Assembly: GCA_024227135.1 (NCBI GenBank)
Contig: JAAELC010000714.1
Span: forward strand, 1-45,671
Reading direction: 5' to 3'
Length of the DNA: 45,671 nt
From: Gammaproteobacteria bacterium
GTDB taxonomy: Bacteria; Pseudomonadota; Gammaproteobacteria; Chromatiales; Chromatiaceae
Part shown: positions 33,496 to 43,844 of the stretch, piece after piece
Layout: every line of letters starts with the position of its first letter
Position numbering within the stretch: position 1 is the stretch's first letter
Position numbers and translations under genes: made by a program
The notes under the pieces: model-generated
Databases searched by the model: none
What the model was told of the DNA's origin: nothing
Seen by the model: the letters and a program-made list of their open reading frames with translations, nothing else

Positions 33496-34815
33496 TCAGG
33501 CATCCATGCCCGGAGAGCCGCAACCCATTGCTGCGGTGTCGGTGAAGGCAAACAGGTTGAACATAACCCGGTTAGCCGGGTTTTCGAGAATTTCGCTAGC
33601 CACCAGCAGACCGGAGGCGGACCAGGTCTGAAAGAAGTTGGAACGTCGGCCGACCAGACTACCGCTCATTCCATCATAGTACTCAGGCCATTTGTCGGAC
33701 TCGATACGCTGGACCACAAGGTGCAGCGCTCGCCTGGCCAAATCTTCACGATCTGTGCGCAGAGCAGCACCGACGAATGGCCAGATCAGCACTGGCCAGT
33801 TGCCCCCGTTATGGTAGCTCCATTGCATGTTCTTGGGATCGGAGCCGGTCAGGTACATCCACTCTTTGCCGGACACCGCCGGGTAGACGATTTTCACCGG
33901 CATTTCTCCCATCAGTTTGTCCCAGTGATTCTCGAACAGGTTCATAATGCCCTGAGACTCCCGCTCCAAGGCCAGGCCAAATAGCACTGCCAGCATATTC
34001 CCTTGGGCAAAGAAGCGGAAATCGACCCGTCCTGGCCCCTGGTTACCCACCAGGTAGCCCGAGTGGGCATCCAACCAACCATCCATCCAATCTGGGATGC
34101 TTTCCGGATAGACGCTTAGGACGTTTGTCGCCTCGATTCCGAACTCTTCACCCTTGAAGCGATGAATTTCGTTGAGACGTTCGCGGTCCAACCAGTATCG
34201 GTGACGGACATAGTTACGCAGTGCGTCAACCCGGATGTCGAGGTTATCGAGCACTCCCTTCTCGGCTCCAGACCACTGCAGGAGTTCCTTGGAGGTCATT
34301 AACATGCCGTAGAACAGGGCCTGGATTCCCAGTGGATTGCCGTACACGGCCATACGGCGGTCAATCATGAACGATCCGTCCGGCACCAGCAGGGTGGGTG
34401 GTGATTCGAAACGTTCGATTAGATAAAGGTCGAGGATATCACGCATGCAGGTCTGCACATCGTCCGAATTGATGAAATCCCAATCGCTTGTGGTGACGAC
34501 ATAAGCCCGCAGCAGAAACATCCACCACATAGCCGAATCTACCGGCACCACCCGACCGATGGCACGATTGCCGAAATCTGCCTCCAGTCTTTCACCATCG
34601 GTGTCCTTGATTACGCGGAAACTGGCCGGCATCAGACCGGCGGAACGCCTATGGCCCTGCAAAACGGTTTGCTGGCCACGCAGGTGCATCACTTCGCGAA
34701 GGAAGTTACGTACGATGTTTGTCTGGCCAACCAACAGGAAATAGATGGCCGAAGGCACGAAATCACGAATGAAGACTTTCTCGTAGTTAGCGGCCACCGT
34801 CAGGTAGTAAGTCAT
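33496..34815 (-). CDS. GH100 neutral/alkaline invertase-like glycosidase, N terminus doubtful
   Basis: A 439-residue (alpha/alpha)6-barrel protein matching the GH100 sucrose-cleaving invertases of plants and cyanobacteria. It has NYEKVFIRDFVPSAIYFL, GLMPASFRV, PVDSAMWWMFLLRAY, GRVDFRFFAQGN and SYHNGGNWPVLIWPF. No signal peptide. Relatives carry about 30 more residues before NY-x-x-VFIRDF. Here the ATG has no ribosome-binding site and the frame is closed just upstream. A neighbouring frame (start near 34885) encodes PVAATNDGPEEP, faintly like the missing PVGTVAAxD segment. The 5' end may therefore be frameshifted or lost. Activity uncertain. Confidence 0.8.
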   Translation of the reverse strand: MTYYLTVAANYEKVFIRDFVPSAIYFLLVGQTNIVRNFLREVMHLRGQQTVLQGHRRSAGLMPASFRVIKDTDGERLEADFGNRAIGRVVPVDSAMWWMFLLRAYVVTTSDWDFINSDDVQTCMRDILDLYLIERFESPPTLLVPDGSFMIDRRMAVYGNPLGIQALFYGMLMTSKELLQWSGAEKGVLDNLDIRVDALRNYVRHRYWLDRERLNEIHRFKGEEFGIEATNVLSVYPESIPDWMDGWLDAHSGYLVGNQGPGRVDFRFFAQGNMLAVLFGLALERESQGIMNLFENHWDKLMGEMPVKIVYPAVSGKEWMYLTGSDPKNMQWSYHNGGNWPVLIWPFVGAALRTDREDLARRALHLVVQRIESDKWPEYYDGMSGSLVGRRSNFFQTWSASGLLVASEILENPANRVMFNLFAFTDTAAMGCGSPGMDA

Positions 34816-35367
34816 ACAGAGACTACCCCAGCAGGTTCCTCTGGACCGTCATTCGTCGCGGCTACGGGGACTACACACCCTCGCATTGTTCATCATGGCG
34901 CATAGCGGATGATATCTACTGTTCTTCAAGAAAATTCGGCAGGCCCCAGCGAAAAGCGACTCGCCATGGCGAAGAACGAAGCAGACATTCGCGTACCCTC
35001 CAGAATGAGTGCTCATGATCCAAAATAACTTTATACGAACGTTTGTGCAGGGTGTCAGAAATTTTTACATTCTCTGTAATTCACTAGGTATTTAGAGGAA
35101 GGTAACCACTCGTAATAAAAGAAGTTGTACTTATTCGCACAAAAAATGCGTGGTAAACTCAACTCAGGGGAGCGTACGCGCCGCACGTGAAGCGTCTAGT
35201 CAAGGGAGATAGCTCAGTTTACTTCGTGACTGTATAACGCACCTAGGTTCCTGAGCAGATGGAAAGGCTGTCGGATGAACAACAAGAAGCAGTTTAGGGG
35301 GACATGAATTCAAACCGATCGGGCACGGTGAGCGCTGATACTACTCCTTATAGACTCTACCGTTTCA
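34816..35367. other. gene-free interval
   Basis: About 550 nt, AT-richer than its surroundings, with no ORF I can support. It contains a possible leftover of the GH100 N terminus (34816-34890) and a weak sigma-54-like match GGGCACGGTGAGCGCT (35321-35336), 32 nt before the GTG of the surface-protein pseudogene. No convincing RNA gene. Confidence 0.4.
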
Positions 35368-35718
35368 GTGGACTCACTGCTGTTTAGCCATTCAGCAACT
35401 ACCTGGGGCAAAAGATTTGGTCCTAACTTTCTCTTATTGATAGTTATTCTCATTTTCTGGAGTGGCCAGGCATGGTCCGCTAATATCTACCAGTATTCGG
35501 TCTTTATCAATTCACCAGACCTGGGAGCGACCTCTCTTGAAGATACACGGATCGGAACAGGTCTCAATGAGTTTGAGGGTGCTGGATTAACTGTCACTTT
35601 CACCAATTCGTTGAATGCAGATGATTTCGGTTCCGTTGCATGGGCTATCACTAACTTTCAGGGATGCCTTGCAGCGATCATTTTCCTATACGGTAACCGG
35701 CGCCAACATTCTGTATGA
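35368..35718 (+). pseudogene. N-terminal fragment of the surface protein
   Basis: A 116-residue ORF with a GTG start, a long signal peptide ending near AWSA, and the beginning of a beta-rich domain. The family frame shifts near 35655-35665: after AWAITNF the continuation RDALQRSFSYTVTGANILYDITG is found one frame over, consistent with a +1 insertion. The last 20 residues are out-of-frame. Confidence 0.6.
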
Positions 35719-35931
35719 CATCACGGGTGTGATCAGCATCGATGGTCACAGCGAATCGGTGGCGGGAACACAAAACGTCAACATCAACTGCATCGTCACC
35801 GAGCAAACGGCAGATTCGCCGGTTATCTCACCGGTATCGGGCACGCCAGGACCGGTCACCGTCGCCCTGACGAGCGCTACCCCCGATATCGAGATTCGCT
35901 GGACGGCAGCCCGCCCGACGAGAATGCTGCC

Positions 35932-37960
35932 TTGTATACAACACCTTTTGAGCTGGCGGGCGGTGCCTACGTCAGAGCCAGGGGGTTTGGGGCCGGTCTG
36001 CGGGCAAGCGGGATTATCGATGCTTACTACCCCCCACCGTCTCTTTTCCTGGAGTTGAACCGCAGGCTCACTGACAATAACAGCTGCACACCCCGGATTG
36101 AGATGGAAGTGAAAGCGGCGGTGAATGTCCGGTATGTCGCTGTCGAGGAACGGCTTCCCGAAAACCTCGCACCGGTGGACATAGGTTCCGGCGGCATCTG
36201 GGACCCCTTGGAACGGGTTATCCGGTGGGGACCGTTCCTGGGCGGCGCGGTTCCCGAACTTGGTTATCGGCTCCTGGGTCTGGAGGGCGATCATCCACTG
36301 GCGGGCTGGGCAAGCTTTGACGGCAGTGGGGTGCCGCTTCCAGGTGACGGACGAGTCATCATACCAAGCGATTGCGGCCGGGTGGAGGCACCGGTTTTCG
36401 ATCCGCCTTACGGCACTTTTGCCCCGGTTACCGTTACCATTACCACGGCCACCGCCGGCTCGGAGACCCGCTACACGATCGACGGAACCGACCCGACAAG
36501 GGGTTCGCCGCGCTACACAGGGCCCTTCCCGATAGCGGAAAAAACCCTGGTGAAGGCGCGTACGTTCCGTGACGACCTTTACCATAGCGAGGTGGTTACC
36601 GCGCTCTACGAATACCGTTACATTCCCGGTATGCAACAGAGAACAGTTGTTGATGCCGGGGATTGTTCCAGTGATGTATCGATACAGATCGATCCCATCG
36701 ACGGAATCAGGTCCTATGGGTTCGAGGAGTCACTGTCATTCGGTTTGTTCCCACAGGATGTCAGTGCCGGTGGACGTTGGGATCAGAAGCAACGAAGTAT
36801 TAAGTGGGGGCTGTTCAACGATGACCGGCCGCGCGAGGTCCCTTATAAGATAACAGGACGCGTTGGCACTTACCATGTCGAGGGCGTGGGTAGCTACAAT
36901 GGGCTAAATGAAGTAACCAGCGGTGACCGCTGGGTTTCAATCACTTCTTGCAGCGCGCCGCAGGAGACAGTGGTTACCCCGACGTTATCGTCATCGAGTG
37001 AAGGGGAAGTGCCGCTTTGGGTTACGATCGAGAGTGCAACCATCGGTGCGGTGATCCGTTACACCACCGATGGCAGTGCCCCAGACAAACAATCGCCGGT
37101 CTATACCTTACCCCTGCAGGTAGAGGGTTCCCTGGTCCTGCGAGCCAAGGCCTTCAAGACCGGAATGGTCCCCAGCGAGGTGGTGACCGCATCGTATCTA
37201 CCTCCCGAACCGCCAGGTATCACCTATGATGGAATTCTGTTGGACGACCGTTCCTGCTCGGTTGGAGTGGAGATCTCGGTCATTCCAGGTGCGACGGCTA
37301 ACGTCCATGCGCTGGAAGAGTCGTTGCCTTTGGGTCTCCATCCCTCGGAAATTGTGGGTGGAGGGATTTGGAACCATCAATCACGTACCATCCGCTGGGG
37401 CCCCTTCAGTGATGCCGAAAGCCGTAGCGTCGGGTACGTCCACGATTTCTGGAATCAGACTTTCGACAGCCACACCGGATGCCCGGATCCGATACGCCAC
37501 CGACGGTAGCACGCCCGGTCTGGATTCACCCATCTACACCGGTCCGTTGGATTTTCTCTACGGTGTCACTGTTCGCGCCTGTGCCGTCAAGGAGGGAGCG
37601 CAGCCCAGCGAGATTTCCTGGGCACGGTATCAAAATCCGACTACAGACAACTCGGTAGCGGTTTCCCATGTGGATGACAATGAGTCATGTGCCGAACCGG
37701 AGGTATCACTTACACTGACTCCGGATGAGAAAACCCGCAGCTACGCGCTCCAGGAGATGCTGCCGCTGGGGCTCGATCCGGCCAACCTGGATTCTGATGG
37801 AATCTGGAATCCCGACACCCGAACCATCAAGTGGGGCCCCTTCTCGGACAATCTGCCACGTACTTTCACCTATTCAGTCGCAAGTAATCTCGGTGTGAAC
37901 GGGGCTTACAGTTACTGGCTGAAGGGTTCTCCGAGGGGGGAAGCTGTGAATCGGATGTGA
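35932..37960 (+). pseudogene. chitobiase-repeat section of the surface protein
   Basis: This covers ORFs 35932-37509 and 37226-37960. Three to four chitobiase/FN3-associated repeats alternate with modules carrying the consensus LP-GL-P-x-I-x-x-GGIW then R-x-I-x-WGPF-x-D, a layout common in exported proteins of environmental bacteria. The frame change near 37440 coincides with the loss of about 60 residues of linker compared with the neighbouring repeats, so it is an out-of-frame deletion. At 37935-37940 a G run of six should be seven to keep the frame. Confidence 0.65.
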
Positions 37961-38346
37961 CTGCGATACGTCCGAGCGGTCACAGGAGTCGTGTGACCCC
38001 GAACTATCCGCCGCTGCTGTACAGTCTACCGGTAACTCAGGGGATTGCCGGTCAGCCCTACCGCTACGCAGCGAAAGCAGCGGACCCAAACCAGGACAGG
38101 GTCATCTATTCCCTGACATTGGCACCGCCAGGCATGACCATCGAATCGGATGCCGGTTTGATCGAGTGGATTCCAGGGCAGGCGGGTACCTATTCGGTGG
38201 AGGTGGTAGCGGATGACGGAATGGGTGAGCAGGACAGTCAGGAATTCTCCATCCTCGTACAGGCACCGGCAATTGACAATCGTCGTCCGCGCATTACCTC
38301 TCCAGCGTTGACCTCCGCCGTTGAGTACGCGCTTTACCTGTATTAG
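37957..38346 (+). pseudogene. Ig-like linker fragment ending in an in-frame TAG
   Basis: A 129-residue stretch with two putative-Ig (He_PIG) signatures, such as LAPPGMTIESDAGLIEWIPG. It stops at TAG (38344-38346) in YALYLY-stop-VTASDPD. The same frame continues past the stop with the expected sequence, so a single C-to-T change of CAG (Gln) is the simplest cause. Confidence 0.65.
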
Positions 38347-38412
38347 GTTACAGCCTCGGATCCGGACACCGGCAACTCCCTGCACTTTTCCCTCGATCTC
38401 GCGCCGGACGGC

Positions 38413-41400
38413 ATGACCATCGATAGGGTTACCGGAGAAACTCGGTGGATACCGCAGCAGGCGGATGTGGGTTACCGCCAGGTACGGGTGCGCGTCACGG
38501 ACGAGGGAGGGCTTTTCCATGTCCAGGCTTTTATCGTCGCGGTGGTGAACATCAACGACCGGCCCCAGCTGGGTACCATTGCTGACCGGAATATTAACGA
38601 GGGTGAGGCGTTGTCGCTGCCCCTCGCGGCGGTGGATCGAGATGGGGACAGCTTGCGCTATATGGTTGCGGGGTTGCCGGCATTCGCTGAGTTGATAGAC
38701 AAGGGAGACGGCACCGCAGACATCCTGTTTCCCACGGGATTCAATCACTCCGGGCACTATTTTATGGCGATATCGGTGTCGGACGGGGAGTTGAGCGACA
38801 CCCAGGGTTTCAGGCTGTTCGTCGTGGAGACAAACGATCCGCCGTTGATAACCTCCACACCCCCCACGGTGACCATTGAAGGGGCGGTATACGCATACGG
38901 GGTGCAAGCCCAGGACCCGGACGACGATCCCCTTGCCTTCGATCTGCCGGAGTCCCCACCGGGTATGAGTATCGATCCGGTCACAGGGTCGATTTACTGG
39001 ATCCCCTCCGGTGATCAGTTAGGTTATCACGACCTCCAGGTTCAGGTGGCCGACGGCCGGGGTGGGATAGATCTGCAGACCTATCGACTATTGGTGCAGG
39101 ACCATTTCCCCCCGGTACCCGACCTGCCGAACCTGTCTGCTGTCTCCGGAATCTGCTCAGCTACCATCACCCAGGTTCCCACCGCCACTGATTCGGTCTC
39201 CGGAACCGTCCTGGGGGTCACCGATGATCCTTTGAGTTATTCGACTGGCGGTGATCACACGGTTACCTGGAATTTCGATGACGGTGCCGGGAACTCCACG
39301 ACTCAGATTCAGATCCTGAGTGTGACGGATGCTTTGGCACCCATCCCGGATATGGATCCGTTGCCCGATATCGAAAAAATGACGGTTGCTTGGGGTAAAA
39401 CTGACGGTATCTTTACCCGGGTGCTGCCAGTGGATCGAAAGCGCTTCGGTGTCGGAACCAGCCATCTGGAGACAGGCGGTTCACCTCCGGTCATGTTCGA
39501 TTTCTTCGGCAATGAGTTCCAGGTGACACCGGACACCGTTTTCTCCCTGGGAACCCTGAGAATCTACAATGCCAGCATCTCCGGCGGCAGTGGTACCGAT
39601 CAGATCGAGTTTGAAGTTAAAGTGAACTTCACCGCACCTTCAGGTGTTGCCAAGAAACTCGAGTTGAATATGGGTTATACCCACACCTCCGTACCCTGGT
39701 ATGAAAACGGTCATGCCAAAGGCGCGGATATCGTGGAGTTCTACTCTGGATTCAAGGACGATGCCTTTACGACGCCGACTTTCGAGGTGGACGGTATCGA
39801 GTGCGAGTTCGTCTTCAAGGGATTCGGAGCCTTGACAGGGTCCGGTTTCACTTCCAATGAACATGCCCGGTTTCATATCTCCGAAGATGACACCGCTTCC
39901 ATCGAACTGTTGGCGATGATTCGCGTTCTGCCGATCCCAACCGCGATGGACAACTGCGTTGGAAAGGTCACGGGGAGCACGAGTGACGAACTCAATCCGG
40001 TTCAACCAGGGGATTATTCGATTACCTGGGACTTCGACGACGGCAACGGAAACATCGCCGTTCAGGAGCAGCTTTTCCGGATTCATGACATTAACGCTCC
40101 GATACCGACTATGGAACCGTTGCCGGATATCACTGAGCAGTGTTCGGTGACGATCTCCGAGATTCCTACGGCACTCGACCCGGAAGCCGGCATGCTGACG
40201 GCGATAACCGACGATAGTCTGGAATGCACCGGGCAGGGCGTTCATTTTGTCACCTGGCGCTTCGAGGACAGCAACGGAAACAGTGCCAGCCAGGAGCAGC
40301 GGGTCGTTATCGAAGATACCACCCCACCCACCGCAAATGTTGCAGTACTTCCAGCAGTGGAGCTGCCGGTTCGGTCGAGCCTTCTGGAGCGACCCGTTGC
40401 GCTGGACAATTGTACCGGCGAAATAGAAGCCGAGACGTCAGACCCCTTGAACTACTCGGTTCCGGGAGACTATGTCGTTAACTGGATCTATGACGATGGT
40501 TACGGCAACAAGACCGATCAACAACAAACCATCAGGGTGATCGACACCCAACCCCCCGTGCCAGATGTTGCCATTCTGCCACCGCTTACCGGGCAGTGTG
40601 AGGTGACTGTAGAATCCATTCCAACGGCGACGGATCCGGAGGACGGTGCGCTGTTGGCAACAACCGATGATCCGGTGCATTACGACGATCAGGGTGAGTT
40701 CTTCATTTCCTGGATGTACACCGATAGTTTTGGCAACTATGTAACCCAGGCGCAGTCGGTCGTGGTATCCGACATTTTACCACCCGTACCTGATCAGCCG
40801 ATGCTACCCCTCGTTTCTGGCGAGGGAACAGTCTCGGTTTCTGTCGTCCCCACGGCGAGTGACAATTGCGCAGGTACGATTATCGCCACGACAGACAGCC
40901 AGACTACCTACTCCACACCGGGCGACCATGTCATCACCTGGCTATTCGAAGATGGTAGTGGACATCAGCTGTACCAAACCCAGATTGTGCGGGTGAGTCT
41001 ATTTACCAACCGTCCCGAAATTGTGTCGATACCCGTTACCGAGGGCGTCGAAGCTGCGGCCTATGTCTACGACGTGGAAGCGATAGACCCCAATGTGGAC
41101 GATATATTGGCCTATTCATTGGTAACGGCCCCGACGGGGATGACCATCGACTCCGGCTCCGGGTTGATCGAGTGGACACCCACGGCCGAACAGATTGGTG
41201 TGGCTATCGTCACCGTAAAGGTTGAAGATCCCACTGGTAACTCAGATGTGCAGAGCTTCAGCGTAGACATTCAGAATGTCAACCAGTCACCGATCATTAC
41301 TTCGACAGCTCCAACGGAAGTATCGTTTTCTCAGGATTACAGCTATCAGGTCTCGGTGGAGGACCCGGATGGAGACCTGATCGGTTACCAACTGGTAAAC

Positions 41401-43806
41401 GCACCTCCGGGCATGTCCATCTCTGATGATGGTCTGGTGAGTTGGCCGGCGGGTATCGAACGGCCCACATCTGCCGAAGTCGAGGTCGAAGTTTCGGACA
41501 GCCATGGTGGTAAAGGCAGTCAGGCCTGGACGATCGAGGTCTTGGATGACCGCCCGCCCGAGGTCACGCTGCTCTTGTCCAGTAACATGGTTCATACCGG
41601 TGACAGGGTTCAGGTGCAGGTCCTGGCAACCAGTGACGTTGATATTGTGGGGCGGCATATCGTCGTAGGTGGCATGGAAATTGTACTCGATCCATCCGGA
41701 ATCGGCTCTTATCATGCAACAGATATCGGGTTCATCGAGGTTGTGGCCACCGCAACCGATGAACGGGGAAACACCGGTGAAGCATGGAGACAGCTTCTGG
41801 TGGGAGGGGCGGGGGACAATGTCTACCCGGAAGTCGAGTTAGTGAGTGGCGAAGACGGGGAATGTCTGGAGGCGACTGTTCCATACTCCATCCTCGGCAG
41901 CGTCAGCGACGACACTTATGTGTACTACGAACTGGCTATGCGAGAAAGTGGTGCCCAGGAATGGATCCCCTTTGAAAGTGGAGAGGGGGAGGCATTCGAT
42001 GGGGAGTTGGGTACCTTCGATCCAACGGTTCTGCGCAACGGTGTGCATCATATCCAGCTCTATGCCCTGGACACCTCGGGCAACATCGCCACCCGGGAGA
42101 TCTGTGCTCTGGTGGACGGTCAGTTGAAGGTCGGTCAAGTTAATTTTTCTCAAATTGATCATTCTCTTCCTGCGCCCGGTGTTCCATTGACCGTGGCACG
42201 TGAGTACGACAGCCGTGCCCAGGGACCCGGAGACTTTGGACCGGGGTGGAACCTGCCCAACCGGAGTGTCAAGGTTGATTCCACCGTCGAGCTGGGTGCA
42301 GCGTGGGGGCAGCAGCGGATTGGCGGAACCCTGTTCGATACCTATCTGCTGCAAGAAAAACAAAAACACATTCTGACGATTCGTTACGGTGATGAACAGC
42401 TTGAACGGTTCGAGATGGATGTGAATCCCAAGTCCCAGAACATCGTGCCGTTGCAGTACCTTACTGTAGGTTACGAAGCGATGGCAGGTACTCACAGCAG
42501 CATCGAAGTGCTGGATGCATCAGCGGATGTGATACTTCAGGAACCGCACCTGATGACCTACGATGCGGATGTATACGCACCCAAGCGCTTTAAAGTGACC
42601 CGCCGTGATGGCTCGCTCTATGTGATTGACATGGATTCCGGCATCAAATCCATCACCGATCCTAATGGCAGCAAGGTGACTTACTCCGAAGATGGCATCG
42701 ATCACTCCAGTGGGATTTCGATCGCCTTTGAACGCGGTGAAGGCAACCGTATAGAAAGGATCAGTGATGATTTCGGTACCGAGTATGAGTATCGCTACGA
42801 TGCCGACGGCTACCTGGCGGAGGTGGTGCAGATCGGTACGAGCATCGGGCAGCGCATTTCCCGTGCGCTGTCCAAGTACGCCTATACCAAAGAGATCTTC
42901 GGCAACAGTCTCGAGCCGAAGTTGAAGACGGTCATAGCTCCCGACGGCATCAAGGTTGGGACCTTTGAATACGATGCATCGGGACGTCTCGTTGACATGA
43001 CCGATGCGGACGGTAACCGCATTCTCTACGGCTACGATGTGCCAGAACTCAATCAGACCGTCACCGACCGGTTGGGCAACGAAACCTACTATGAGTTCGA
43101 CCAGCGGGGCAACGTCACGCTTCGTGAGGATCCATTGGGCAGGGTCCCCCGCTGGGAATACGACGCCGATGACAACGAGACGGCGGAAGTACTACCGAAT
43201 GGGGCACGTACCGAGCGCACATTCAATGCGGCAGGCGATCTGCTCACGGAAACCGACCCGTTGGGGAACCTGACCCGATACACCTACGACGGGTCAGGTC
43301 GTGTACTCACCCGCACGGATGCACTCGGGCGTGTATACACCACCGAGCGTGATACCAGGGGTAATCCGACACTGGAGTCCGGCCCCGGGCAGGACAGCAT
43401 CCGAAGCACCTACGATGACAAAGGGCAACTGCTCACCCAGAAAGGTTCGGCAGGGATCGTCAGCGCTTTCACCTATGACGAAAACGGTCTGGTTACGAAG
43501 ATCGATACCTACCGGGAAAGCGATCCCGATGTGCTGCTGTCACGCTCCACCACCCAGTACGACGACCTGGGCCGTCCCACCCGTGCGGTCCCACCCGTGC
43601 GGTCCAGGTGGTCAATGTCGGTCAACCCGGCCACACCACCATCGTTACCGCGAATGTCTATGATGCGGCCGGAAATCTCATCCAGGAGATCACGCCGGCC
43701 GGTACCAATCAATACCGCTACGACGCCAATGGACAACGGATTGCCAGTGCCGATCATTTTGGGCGCTGGACCCATCTTGTATACGACAATCAGGGACAAT
43801 TGGTGA
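38413..43806 (+). CDS. large intact ORF of the surface protein (Ig/HYR, choice-of-anchor K, RHS repeats)
   Basis: A 1,797-residue ORF that would be annotated as RHS-repeat/HYR-domain protein, but it lacks a start signal and signal peptide and is the distal part of the broken gene. Its frame is open from 38347. Order: Ig/cadherin-like modules (about 38413-39100); five HYR-like repeats (about 39103-41000), with a choice-of-anchor K-like domain (about 39409-39840) inserted in the second; two more Ig-like modules (about 41010-41530); a further beta domain; and an RHS core from about 42110 with many G-x-x-x-x-x-x-D-x-x-G YD repeats. The last about 70 residues are out of frame after the 14-bp duplication; the true frame continues in 43608-43862. 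Confidence 0.75.
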   Translation: MTIDRVTGETRWIPQQADVGYRQVRVRVTDEGGLFHVQAFIVAVVNINDRPQLGTIADRNINEGEALSLPLAAVDRDGDSLRYMVAGLPAFAELIDKGDGTADILFPTGFNHSGHYFMAISVSDGELSDTQGFRLFVVETNDPPLITSTPPTVTIEGAVYAYGVQAQDPDDDPLAFDLPESPPGMSIDPVTGSIYWIPSGDQLGYHDLQVQVADGRGGIDLQTYRLLVQDHFPPVPDLPNLSAVSGICSATITQVPTATDSVSGTVLGVTDDPLSYSTGGDHTVTWNFDDGAGNSTTQIQILSVTDALAPIPDMDPLPDIEKMTVAWGKTDGIFTRVLPVDRKRFGVGTSHLETGGSPPVMFDFFGNEFQVTPDTVFSLGTLRIYNASISGGSGTDQIEFEVKVNFTAPSGVAKKLELNMGYTHTSVPWYENGHAKGADIVEFYSGFKDDAFTTPTFEVDGIECEFVFKGFGALTGSGFTSNEHARFHISEDDTASIELLAMIRVLPIPTAMDNCVGKVTGSTSDELNPVQPGDYSITWDFDDGNGNIAVQEQLFRIHDINAPIPTMEPLPDITEQCSVTISEIPTALDPEAGMLTAITDDSLECTGQGVHFVTWRFEDSNGNSASQEQRVVIEDTTPPTANVAVLPAVELPVRSSLLERPVALDNCTGEIEAETSDPLNYSVPGDYVVNWIYDDGYGNKTDQQQTIRVIDTQPPVPDVAILPPLTGQCEVTVESIPTATDPEDGALLATTDDPVHYDDQGEFFISWMYTDSFGNYVTQAQSVVVSDILPPVPDQPMLPLVSGEGTVSVSVVPTASDNCAGTIIATTDSQTTYSTPGDHVITWLFEDGSGHQLYQTQIVRVSLFTNRPEIVSIPVTEGVEAAAYVYDVEAIDPNVDDILAYSLVTAPTGMTIDSGSGLIEWTPTAEQIGVAIVTVKVEDPTGNSDVQSFSVDIQNVNQSPIITSTAPTEVSFSQDYSYQVSVEDPDGDLIGYQLVNAPPGMSISDDGLVSWPAGIERPTSAEVEVEVSDSHGGKGSQAWTIEVLDDRPPEVTLLLSSNMVHTGDRVQVQVLATSDVDIVGRHIVVGGMEIVLDPSGIGSYHATDIGFIEVVATATDERGNTGEAWRQLLVGGAGDNVYPEVELVSGEDGECLEATVPYSILGSVSDDTYVYYELAMRESGAQEWIPFESGEGEAFDGELGTFDPTVLRNGVHHIQLYALDTSGNIATREICALVDGQLKVGQVNFSQIDHSLPAPGVPLTVAREYDSRAQGPGDFGPGWNLPNRSVKVDSTVELGAAWGQQRIGGTLFDTYLLQEKQKHILTIRYGDEQLERFEMDVNPKSQNIVPLQYLTVGYEAMAGTHSSIEVLDASADVILQEPHLMTYDADVYAPKRFKVTRRDGSLYVIDMDSGIKSITDPNGSKVTYSEDGIDHSSGISIAFERGEGNRIERISDDFGTEYEYRYDADGYLAEVVQIGTSIGQRISRALSKYAYTKEIFGNSLEPKLKTVIAPDGIKVGTFEYDASGRLVDMTDADGNRILYGYDVPELNQTVTDRLGNETYYEFDQRGNVTLREDPLGRVPRWEYDADDNETAEVLPNGARTERTFNAAGDLLTETDPLGNLTRYTYDGSGRVLTRTDALGRVYTTERDTRGNPTLESGPGQDSIRSTYDDKGQLLTQKGSAGIVSAFTYDENGLVTKIDTYRESDPDVLLSRSTTQYDDLGRPTRAVPPVRSRWSMSVNPATPPSLPRMSMMRPEISSRRSRRPVPINTATTPMDNGLPVPIILGAGPILYTTIRDNW
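43575..43602 (+). repeat. 14-bp tandem duplication causing a frameshift
   Basis: TCCCACCCGTGCGG occurs twice in direct succession (43575-43588, 43589-43602). Removing one copy restores the RHS frame as GRPTRAVQVVNVGQPGH. Fourteen is not a multiple of three, so the duplication explains the frame loss. Confidence 0.9.
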
Positions 43807-43844
43807 AGACCATCCTGCCCGATGAAATCGACGATGCCGATGGT

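Noticed and set aside
35203-35220. tRNA-like GGGAGATAGCTCAGTTT
   Set aside because: Only a D-arm-like stretch; no acceptor stem, anticodon arm or T-arm can be built around it.
35321-35336. Sigma-54-like site before the surface-protein pseudogene
   Set aside because: The -12 half is poor (GCGCT) and no enhancer element is near, so I mention it only in the interval note.
43509-43844. C-terminal half of the 193-residue minus-strand ORF as part of the SWIM protein
   Set aside because: It is antisense to the RHS repeats and lacks SWIM-family sequence after the breakpoint.
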